A stretch of 64,000 nt of DNA from Bradyrhizobium stylosanthis. Lineage in GTDB: Bacteria > Pseudomonadota > Alphaproteobacteria > Rhizobiales > Xanthobacteraceae. Position numbers and translations under genes: made by a program. The notes under the pieces were generated by a model. That model saw only the letters and a list, made by a program, of their open reading frames with translations. It was not told the DNA's origin and ran no database searches. Of this stretch, positions 24,395 to 32,695 are shown piece by piece. The stretch lies in the NCBI RefSeq assembly GCF_001641335.1, contig NZ_LVEM01000002.1, positions 1,033,663 through 1,097,662 on the forward strand. Reading direction: 5' to 3'. Numbering within the stretch: the stretch's first letter is position 1; each line of letters begins with the position of its first letter.

Positions 24395-27300
24395 TTGAAT
24401 TACGCTGGCAAATTTGACGCCGCGATTTCGTTGGACGGCGAGGGTTCCCACTCGCCCTCCTATGTCCATGTCGATTCGTTCATCGCCAAGTCCCTTAACG
24501 CCCAGTCCTTCACGGCGAAGGCGCACGGCCATCTGCCCGATGGTGCCGTCGTTGTTCCCGACCCGAACCTGATCTTCAACGGCGAGTTCAAGCGCGCCGG
24601 TCTCGACCTCGTGCTGTCCCATGACGGGCACGACTTCGTCGTTCACGATTATTTCAGGGGCGACAAGCGCGCGGCGCTCGCCTCGTCCGATGGCGCCCAC
24701 CTGACCGGCGACGTCGTCAACGCGCTCACCGGCCACGTCCAGGTTGCGCAGGCGGCCCCCGGGATTGCTGCGGCCCAGGTCATCGGCCACGTCACCAAGC
24801 TCTCCGGCAGCGCGACCGCGATCCGGAACGGCGTTTCGGTCATCCTCAACAACGGCGACAACGTCGAGAAGGGCGACGTGGTCTCGACCGGCGCCGATTC
24901 GACGCTCGGCATCACCTTCATCGACGGCACCGTGTTCGGCCTGTCCTCCAATGCGCGGATGGTGCTGAACGAGATGGTCTATGACCCGAACGGGTCGAGC
25001 AATTCCTCGCTGCTGAGCCTGGTTGCGGGCACCATCACCTTCGTCGCCGGCGAGACCGCCAAGCACGGCGACATGAAGATCGACACGCCGGTCGCCACCA
25101 TGGGTATCCGCGGCACCGCGGTGCTGACCCAGATCAACTTCGTCGTTCCCGCGGGCGGCGGCGATCCGCAGCCGCAGGCGAGCTTCCAGGTGCTGGTCGA
25201 GCCGAACGGCACCACGGGCTCCTACATCCTGTTCGACAAGGTCACGCTGCTGCCGATCGCGACGGTCAACCAGGCCGGCCAGATGATCCAGATCAGCGGC
25301 GGCAACGTCTCGATCAGCAACGCGCTGTTGTCGCCGGACGTGCAGAAGCTGATCACGGACGTGTTCACGCTGAAGTTCACCGACAACAACAGCAACACCA
25401 AGCTGACGACGAACTTCACCGACACGATCACGCCGACCAGCGAAGGCATTCTGTTCAAGACCGCGAACGGCTACAGCGCGACGGCCGTTTTCACCAATCT
25501 CAACCAGCCGGAATCGGGTGGACCCGGCCATAATCCGTCGTCCAGCACCCGCATTCCCGGTCCGCCGGATTCGCGCAGCCTCGACCTCAACGGCAATGTG
25601 AAGACGGCGTTCGCGCTGACCGAGCGCGCCGACACGACCGGCGATACCACGCATTCCGACACGGTCTCCGGCCGGATCACCTTCGTCGACCAGAACCTGG
25701 GCGACCAGCCGACGGTGAGCGTGACTCTCGGCGGCGCGCCGAACTACGTCTACAAGAGCGCGGGCCAGCAGGACGTCACCGGCTCGCTCAGCGCGCTCCA
25801 GAAGCAGGACATCGCGGCGACGCTGATCGACATCCAGGTCGTCGCCGACGGCGGCAACAATAACAACGGCTCGGCGGTCTGGACCTACACGATCCCCGAC
25901 CACGTCTTCGATTTCCTCGCGGCGGGCGAAACGCTGACGCTGACCTACATGGTCCGCATCAACAACAATTTCTCGGTCAACCCCGAATCCACCTTTATCC
26001 CGATCACCATCACGATCACCGGCACCAACGACAAGCCGGTGATCACCACCAGCGTTCCGACCATCACTTTCGAAGGCGGCACCAGCGTGCCGGGCGGTCC
26101 GCTCGTCAGCGACGAGGCGACTTCGGGCACGCTCGACTTCGCCGACGTCGATCTGACCGACACGCATACGGTGTCGGTGGCGCTGACCAGTGCGACGCTG
26201 CCCGATGGCAGCACCGTTCCGCCCGGTCCGCTCGCGGCGTTCCAGAGCGCGATGTCGGTCGCGATCGCGGCCGGTGCCGACAGCACCGGCGACGGCACCG
26301 GCACCATCAACTGGTCGCTGGCCGATCTTCCCGTCTACCTCGCCGACTTCATCCCGAGGGGCGAGGTGCTGACGCTGGTCTACACCGTGACGGTCAAGGA
26401 CGCGCAAGGCGCGACCGCGCAGCAGACCATCACCGTCACGATCACCGGCACCGATGCGCCCGCCGTGGTGTGGATCGCGACCGAGAAGCCCGGCCAGCCC
26501 GCGGGCGGCTTGTGGCGAGACGCCACCAACTGGGCCACCGGCACGGTGCCGACCATCGACGACGATGTCATCGTCATCACCGACCAACTGCACGGCCTGA
26601 CGCCGTCCTTTCCGGCGACGATCGACGCGGCTGCCTTCGCGAAGTCGGTGACGATGAACGATTTCGGCGGTCCGCCGCCGATGCTTCTCAATCTGAGCTC
26701 GCTGACGATCGCCGGTTCGCTCGACATGAGTGCCGACTCGATCCTCACCAACGCCGCGACCGGCACGATGTCGGTCGGCGGCCTGGCCGAGATCCTGGAC
26801 ACCAGCGTGCTCACCAATGCCGGCTTGCTGAAGCTGGCCGCCGGCGGCGATTTCGCTGCCGGAACCACGATCACCAATTCCGGCACGCTCGAGCTGCTCG
26901 GCGGCACGCTGAAGACGCTGGCCGAAATCCACAATGCCGGCGGCACCGTGAAGGCCGATGCCGGCGCGACGCTGATCGTCGACGGCACGACGATCGACGG
27001 CGGCACCGTCACCATTCTCGGCACGCTGGAGCTCGACGGCATCATCAGCCGGATCGAGAACGGCACGCTGAACAATTCCGGCACGGTCAACGTCAAGGGC
27101 ATCGTCCAGTTCGCCCATGAGAGCGTGGACAACACGTCGAGCGGCGTGATCGAGGTGCTGGCGAATGGCTGGCTGGCGATCCAGGAGGGATCCGACGTCA
27201 CCAACGCCGGCCATATCATCGTCGACTCCACCGGCAGGCTGGTCGTCCACAACGCGACGATCCACGGATCCGGTGGGGTGATCGGCAACGGCAACGGCGA

Positions 27301-30300
27301 GGAAGGCCCCGTCTTCAACGCGGGTCTTCAGGGCGCCGGCACGATCACCAACAATGGTGAGATGGATCTCCACGGCGGCGCCGTCCTGAGCGGCGGCATC
27401 CTGAACAATGGTTCCCTCTCTAACCATGATGTCCTCTTTAGTGTCAGCGGTGCCGGCAATGTGCTGAGCGCGGAGACCGTCACCAATGGTGGCCGCCTCG
27501 AGGTCGTGTCCGGCGGCGCGCTGACGATCGATCTGGGCTCGACGGTCGACAATTCGAGCGGCAACCTCTTCGTCATTGGCAATGCCACGCTGACTCTGGA
27601 CGACGCCACGATCAGTGGCGGCGCGATCGCGGGGGCGGGCACGATCGAGGTCGCCGGCGCCAGCCGCATCGACGGCGGGGCGACGCTCAGCGTCATCACG
27701 GTCACCGCCGACGCCGAACTGACGCTGGACGGCATCACCGTCTCCGGCACCGATATCACCGACAACGCCAGCGTCGTGCTCGGCGGCACCGTCAAGCTCA
27801 AGGACGGCGCGAAAATCCATGGCGGCGCGGTCTCGATCCTTGGCACGCTGGAAATCGCCGGCGCGGCATCGCTGCTCGACGACGTCGTCACCAACACCGG
27901 CACGGTGACGGTCGACGGCGGCCAGACGCTGACGTTGTCGGGCACGGAAATTTCGGGCGGCACCATCAACGGCAGCGGCACGATCGACGTCACCGGTGCC
28001 AGTACCATCGACGGCGGCGCGACGCTGAGCACCAGCACGGTCATCGCCAACGCCAAGCTGACGCTGAGCGGCGTCACCGTATCGGGCACCGACATCACCG
28101 ACACCGCCGGTCTCGAGCTCGACAAGCTCGTCAAGCTCAAGGACGGCGCGAATATCCATGGCGGCGCGGTCACCAATCTCGGCACGCTTGAGATCGCCGG
28201 CGCTGCGACGCTGCTCGGCGACGTCGTGACCAATACCGGCACGGTGACGGTCGACGGCAGCGCGACCCTCGATCTCATCGATACCACCATCGACGGCGGC
28301 GCGCTGACGATCGCGGGAACGCTGGAATCGACCGGCACCAGCGCGATCAACGATGCCGATATCACCAACACGGGCGCGATCACCGTCACCAGCGGTACGC
28401 TGACGATTGATCCGGCAACGATCCACGCCATCACCAATCACGGCCTGATCGAGGCGGTGACCGGTGGCACGCTGAAGCTGACGGCCGCCACCATCGGCAA
28501 TGCCGGCGGTACGATCTCGGTTGGCGCCACATCGAAGCTCTATCTGACCGACGTCTCGATCAACGGCGGCAGCCTGAGCAATGCCGGCAATCTCTACAGC
28601 GTCTCGGGCTCCAACACGATCACGGCCGGCGTCACCAACACCGGCGGCATCATCGAAGTTCAGGCCGGCACGCTCAACCTCGCCGGCGGCATCACCGGCC
28701 CCGGCACGCTGCTCATCGACGACGGTGCCAAGCTCGAGCTCGGCGGCGCCGATGCGCAGACCGTCACTTTCGCCGGCGGCACCGGCACGCTGCAACTCGA
28801 CAAGCTTGCCGGTCAGAACTTCACCGGGACTATCGCGGGCCAGGCGGCGGCCGACGGCGCATTCACCGTCACAGGTGACGCCGACATCGCGGCATCGGTG
28901 GGCGACGCGCTCGACTTCTCGGTGTCGAAGGGGACGCATGCCACCGTCGCGCTCACGCTGAGTGGTACGCTCACGGGCGCGACCAACGGCATCGGCGTCA
29001 CCCAGAGCGGCGTTGGCGACGTCTCGCTGACCGCGACCGGTGACGTCACCGGCTCCGACGGCCATGGCATCTGGCTGAGCGACGGGTCGACTGGCGCCGG
29101 CAACATCACGGTCAATGATCTCACCGGCAAGGCGACCGGCATCGGGGCTAATTCGGTCGGCGTGCTCGTCGAGAATGCGAATGCCGTCAATGCTGGCGAC
29201 ATCTCGATCACCCAGCTTGGCGGCGCCGTCGGCGGCGCTTACGGCATCGATGCCCTCACTTGGGGCAGCGGCGACATCACCATCGACGCCGGTGGTATCA
29301 TCACCGGCAGCTCGATCTACGGCATCCGGTCGCGCAGCTATGGTACGGGCACCCAGACCGTCACGACCGAGGCCGGCAGCGTCGTCACGTCGGGAAGCTC
29401 CGGCGTCGTTGCGGTCAACCGCGCGGAAGTGCTCGCGCCTGGGGATCACAGCTCGATCACCGTCACCAATTACGGCACGGTCAATTCCGGCGCGAACCTC
29501 AATCTGGCCGGCAACGCGCCTGCGGGCCTCGAGGCCGGCTATCTCGGTTCGAGCACCGGCTCTGCCGCCAATACCAGCGTCTACGGCGACGTCGTCGTCA
29601 ACAACTACGGCAATGTCACCGCTGCGGGCGGCTACGGCATCCACGCCTACAATTTCGGCAATGGCGACATCACGGTGAACGACGGCGCCGACACCACCGT
29701 CATCGGTGCCGAGACGGGCATCCTCGCCCAGGCGCTCAGCGGCGGCACCGGCAACATCACGGTCACGCTCGGTGCCGACGCGACGGTCAAGGGCACGACC
29801 GGCTACGGCATTCTCGCCTATAGCATCGACAAGGGCGACATCAGCGTCACCCTGGCTGCGGGCGACAGCATCATGTCGGGCACCTCCGGCGTCGTGGCGA
29901 TCAATTACGCGGCAGCGATCGCGAGCGGGGTCGGCAGCACCATCTCCGTCGTGGCGCACGGCACCATCCATTCCGGCTCCTCGCTGAACAGCGACGGCAG
30001 CACGCCGGGCGCGATCATCGCCGGCTACAAGCCGCAGGGCCTCTCGACCTTCTCGGGCGCCGTCTACGGCGACGTCAGCGTCACCAGCGATGCGATCATC
30101 ACCGCGGATGCCGGCTACGGCATCGAGGCGTTCACCTGGGGCATCGGCGACGTCACCGTCACGACCGGCGCGGCCTCGCAGATCACCGCTGCAGGCACCG
30201 CGATCGGCGCCTTCAATCACGGCGGCGGCGACGTGAACGTCACCAACGACGGCTCCGCCAAGGGCGCCGTCGGCCTGTCCGCCGTGGCGGCAGGCGCGGG

Positions 30301-32572
30301 CGACGTCACCATCGTCAATCACGGCAGCATCACCGGCACCAGCCTCGCCGGCATCAGCGTCACCCAGAACGATGCGGACGCGGCGGGCGATCCGATCGCG
30401 ACCGGCGCGACGCATATCACCAACACCGGCTCGATCGTTGGGGCGGCCGGTCATGCCGCGATCTTCATCCAGGAGAACGCCAGCGGCGGGGCGACGATCA
30501 CCAACGCCGGCTCCGGCACGATCGGGCCGGCGTCCGCCTCGGGCGTCACCGCGACGACCTATGCGATCGTCGAGAGCGGCGGCGCCATCACCATCAACAA
30601 CGACGGTCACATCAACGGCAACATCACCGCCGTCAGCGCGACCTTCTACAACAACGCGACCGGCATCTGGACCGTCGGCGGCACCAGCGTGTTCGGCAAC
30701 GTGTCCTCGATCGTCAACGCCGGCGAGATCGACCTGCTCAATGGCGCTGCGATCTCCGTCCTCGGCCTCGGCATCACCAATTCGAACGAGATCGAGAGCT
30801 GGGGCACGGCCTCGATCACGGGCACCATCACCAACAACCACTCCATCGAGGTCCACACCGGCATTCTGACGCTGTTCGGCTCGCTGTCCGGCTCCGGCTC
30901 GGTCACGATCGACGCCGGCGCGACGCTCGAGATCAAGAACACGGTGGCGCAGACCGTCACCTTCGGCGGCACCGGTGCCGAGCTCGAGATCGACACCACG
31001 ACCTTCGGCGGTTCGATCGCCGGCTTCGCCGCCAACGAGAAGATCGACCTGTCGACCATCGTCTGGGACAGCGGCACCACGGCGGTCTACAGCGCGGCGA
31101 CCGGCAATCTTGTCGTGAGCGACACCCACGGCCACAGCATCTCGCTGAAGCTGATCGGCAATTACGGCGACACGCATTTCATCACCAGCAGCGACGGCTC
31201 CGGCGGCACCATCGTCGAGATCGCGCCGGTCGATGAATGGACCAATCCGAACGGGGGCGACTGGAACACGGCGTCGAACTGGAGCATCGGCGTGCCGGCG
31301 GCCAGCTACGATGTGAAGTTGTTCGCCGCAGGCGAACCCTACACCGTCGACAGCACCACCAACGTCACCATCCACGATCTCACCGTCGACTCCACCGTGA
31401 CGCTGCTGACCGAGCCCGGCACGGTGTTCACCGTGAACGGCGACGTCACGCTCAACGGCCTGATCGAAGCCGGTCCGTTCTCCGGAAACGACATTTCGAC
31501 GATCGACATCAAGGGCGACATCACCGGCACCGGCACGATCGAGATCTCCAACAAGGCGGTCGTCGAGATCGAAGGCTCGGTCGAGGGGACGCTGGTCAAC
31601 GGATCGTTCTCGGGAATCACCGTCTTCTACGATAACGGGCTCGGCACGCTGATCCTGGACCACTCGCAGGACTTCCACGGGCTGATCTCGGGGTCTCCGG
31701 CCGGGGCCCCGCTCTCGTCGAACAATCTGATCGACCTGAAGGACCTCGCCTGGACCGCCACGATGTCGGCGCAGGCCAGCTACAACGCGGATACGAACAT
31801 CACCACCGTCGGCTTCTACAACGGCACGACGACCGTCACCTTGTCGTTCCTCGGCCGCGACGTGAACTGGCACCTGCAGAGCGACGGACACGGCGGCACC
31901 ACCGTCTACGATCCGGTGTTCGACACGCCCATGACGATCGAGAGCGGCACGGTGCTGAACCTCAGCGAAGCCTCCGCGCAGGACGTGACCTTCGCCAACA
32001 ATTCCGGCACCACCGGCACGTTCGCGATCGATCACGCCGCCGATTTCACCGGCGTCATCAAAGGTTTTGACGGCGACGGCACGCTCGCCAATTCGGACCT
32101 GCTCGACCTCAAGGACATCGATTTCGCGACACTGGCCGACGTGAGCTACACCGAGAACGCCGACCATCTCGGCGGCGTGCTGACGCTGACCGACGGCACC
32201 GACACCGCGACCATCAAGTTCGCCGGCAGCTACAGCATCGACAGCTTCCACTTCGCCAGCGACGGCAAGGGCGGCACGCTGGTCTACGATCCGCCCACGG
32301 GGGTGACGCTCGTCGGCACCAGCGGGCAGGATCAGTTCGCCTTCACGAATTCGACGGCTCAGGTTCAGAGCACGATCGTCGATTTCGAGATCGGCCAGGA
32401 CAAGATCGACCTGCGCGACTTCGGCAACATCAAGTCGTTCGGCGACATCGTCATCACGCAACAGGCGAGCGGCGCGCTGGTCACGCTCGACGATCATCAG
32501 TCGATCCTGCTGAAGAACCTCGTCGCGAGCAGCCTGCACGCCAGCGATTTCATCGTCGCGAACCACGCCTGA
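24395..32572 (+). CDS. Giant FecR/VCBS/beta-solenoid adhesin with type I secretion-like C-terminus
   Basis: This 2725-residue protein is rich in Gly, Thr, Asn and Asp and nearly free of Cys. Residues 1-125 are an N-terminal module (GLDLVLSHDGHDFVVHDYF). Residues 140-245 form a FecR domain (GDNVEKGDVVSTGADSTLGI, ATMGIRGTAVL). Two VCBS/cadherin-like repeats span about 391-540 and 554-687, each ending ITITGTND or ITGTDAP. WRDATNWATGTVP (about 708) opens a long beta-solenoid of TITN, GTLE and GGAV repeats to about 2260; a second WNTASNWSIGVP marks the next segment. The C-terminus (IVDFEIGQDKIDLRDF) resembles RTX-type secretion tails, but no GGxGxD repeats were seen. The start is a TTG at 24395 with no clear ribosome site; the first internal Met is about residue 189. 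Confidence 0.85.
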   Translation: MNYAGKFDAAISLDGEGSHSPSYVHVDSFIAKSLNAQSFTAKAHGHLPDGAVVVPDPNLIFNGEFKRAGLDLVLSHDGHDFVVHDYFRGDKRAALASSDGAHLTGDVVNALTGHVQVAQAAPGIAAAQVIGHVTKLSGSATAIRNGVSVILNNGDNVEKGDVVSTGADSTLGITFIDGTVFGLSSNARMVLNEMVYDPNGSSNSSLLSLVAGTITFVAGETAKHGDMKIDTPVATMGIRGTAVLTQINFVVPAGGGDPQPQASFQVLVEPNGTTGSYILFDKVTLLPIATVNQAGQMIQISGGNVSISNALLSPDVQKLITDVFTLKFTDNNSNTKLTTNFTDTITPTSEGILFKTANGYSATAVFTNLNQPESGGPGHNPSSSTRIPGPPDSRSLDLNGNVKTAFALTERADTTGDTTHSDTVSGRITFVDQNLGDQPTVSVTLGGAPNYVYKSAGQQDVTGSLSALQKQDIAATLIDIQVVADGGNNNNGSAVWTYTIPDHVFDFLAAGETLTLTYMVRINNNFSVNPESTFIPITITITGTNDKPVITTSVPTITFEGGTSVPGGPLVSDEATSGTLDFADVDLTDTHTVSVALTSATLPDGSTVPPGPLAAFQSAMSVAIAAGADSTGDGTGTINWSLADLPVYLADFIPRGEVLTLVYTVTVKDAQGATAQQTITVTITGTDAPAVVWIATEKPGQPAGGLWRDATNWATGTVPTIDDDVIVITDQLHGLTPSFPATIDAAAFAKSVTMNDFGGPPPMLLNLSSLTIAGSLDMSADSILTNAATGTMSVGGLAEILDTSVLTNAGLLKLAAGGDFAAGTTITNSGTLELLGGTLKTLAEIHNAGGTVKADAGATLIVDGTTIDGGTVTILGTLELDGIISRIENGTLNNSGTVNVKGIVQFAHESVDNTSSGVIEVLANGWLAIQEGSDVTNAGHIIVDSTGRLVVHNATIHGSGGVIGNGNGEEGPVFNAGLQGAGTITNNGEMDLHGGAVLSGGILNNGSLSNHDVLFSVSGAGNVLSAETVTNGGRLEVVSGGALTIDLGSTVDNSSGNLFVIGNATLTLDDATISGGAIAGAGTIEVAGASRIDGGATLSVITVTADAELTLDGITVSGTDITDNASVVLGGTVKLKDGAKIHGGAVSILGTLEIAGAASLLDDVVTNTGTVTVDGGQTLTLSGTEISGGTINGSGTIDVTGASTIDGGATLSTSTVIANAKLTLSGVTVSGTDITDTAGLELDKLVKLKDGANIHGGAVTNLGTLEIAGAATLLGDVVTNTGTVTVDGSATLDLIDTTIDGGALTIAGTLESTGTSAINDADITNTGAITVTSGTLTIDPATIHAITNHGLIEAVTGGTLKLTAATIGNAGGTISVGATSKLYLTDVSINGGSLSNAGNLYSVSGSNTITAGVTNTGGIIEVQAGTLNLAGGITGPGTLLIDDGAKLELGGADAQTVTFAGGTGTLQLDKLAGQNFTGTIAGQAAADGAFTVTGDADIAASVGDALDFSVSKGTHATVALTLSGTLTGATNGIGVTQSGVGDVSLTATGDVTGSDGHGIWLSDGSTGAGNITVNDLTGKATGIGANSVGVLVENANAVNAGDISITQLGGAVGGAYGIDALTWGSGDITIDAGGIITGSSIYGIRSRSYGTGTQTVTTEAGSVVTSGSSGVVAVNRAEVLAPGDHSSITVTNYGTVNSGANLNLAGNAPAGLEAGYLGSSTGSAANTSVYGDVVVNNYGNVTAAGGYGIHAYNFGNGDITVNDGADTTVIGAETGILAQALSGGTGNITVTLGADATVKGTTGYGILAYSIDKGDISVTLAAGDSIMSGTSGVVAINYAAAIASGVGSTISVVAHGTIHSGSSLNSDGSTPGAIIAGYKPQGLSTFSGAVYGDVSVTSDAIITADAGYGIEAFTWGIGDVTVTTGAASQITAAGTAIGAFNHGGGDVNVTNDGSAKGAVGLSAVAAGAGDVTIVNHGSITGTSLAGISVTQNDADAAGDPIATGATHITNTGSIVGAAGHAAIFIQENASGGATITNAGSGTIGPASASGVTATTYAIVESGGAITINNDGHINGNITAVSATFYNNATGIWTVGGTSVFGNVSSIVNAGEIDLLNGAAISVLGLGITNSNEIESWGTASITGTITNNHSIEVHTGILTLFGSLSGSGSVTIDAGATLEIKNTVAQTVTFGGTGAELEIDTTTFGGSIAGFAANEKIDLSTIVWDSGTTAVYSAATGNLVVSDTHGHSISLKLIGNYGDTHFITSSDGSGGTIVEIAPVDEWTNPNGGDWNTASNWSIGVPAASYDVKLFAAGEPYTVDSTTNVTIHDLTVDSTVTLLTEPGTVFTVNGDVTLNGLIEAGPFSGNDISTIDIKGDITGTGTIEISNKAVVEIEGSVEGTLVNGSFSGITVFYDNGLGTLILDHSQDFHGLISGSPAGAPLSSNNLIDLKDLAWTATMSAQASYNADTNITTVGFYNGTTTVTLSFLGRDVNWHLQSDGHGGTTVYDPVFDTPMTIESGTVLNLSEASAQDVTFANNSGTTGTFAIDHAADFTGVIKGFDGDGTLANSDLLDLKDIDFATLADVSYTENADHLGGVLTLTDGTDTATIKFAGSYSIDSFHFASDGKGGTLVYDPPTGVTLVGTSGQDQFAFTNSTAQVQSTIVDFEIGQDKIDLRDFGNIKSFGDIVITQQASGALVTLDDHQSILLKNLVASSLHASDFIVANHA
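27641..28318 (+). repeat. 339-bp direct tandem duplication within the adhesin gene
   Basis: Two adjacent units (27641-27979 and 27980-28318) of 339 bp, or 113 codons, share long matching stretches, e.g. VKLKDG followed by IHGGAV, GTLEIAGA and VVTNTGTVTVDG in each. The period is in frame and corresponds to several solenoid turns. Confidence 0.85.
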
Positions 32573-32695
32573 CGTACATTTCGCCGGTTCGGCCGCGGCA
32601 CTCGTCCGCAGCGGATTCCGGTATCAAAGGCCTGGCCGATTGCGTAATGTCGCCCCTGTTACGGGCGGAGCCGGGCTGCGGGAAGTTCGACCAGT

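Noticed and set aside
27000..30500. Regular repeats in the adhesin gene as a possible CRISPR array
   Set aside because: The repeats are in frame, degenerate and protein-coding, with no constant repeat-spacer pattern and no cas genes.
24215..32566. 2783-codon open frame antisense to the adhesin
   Set aside because: It is a mirror frame produced by high GC and the repetitive composition of the adhesin. Its product is a low-complexity Asp/Arg/Gly/Ala string with no domain, while the plus strand encodes recognisable FecR and VCBS domains.
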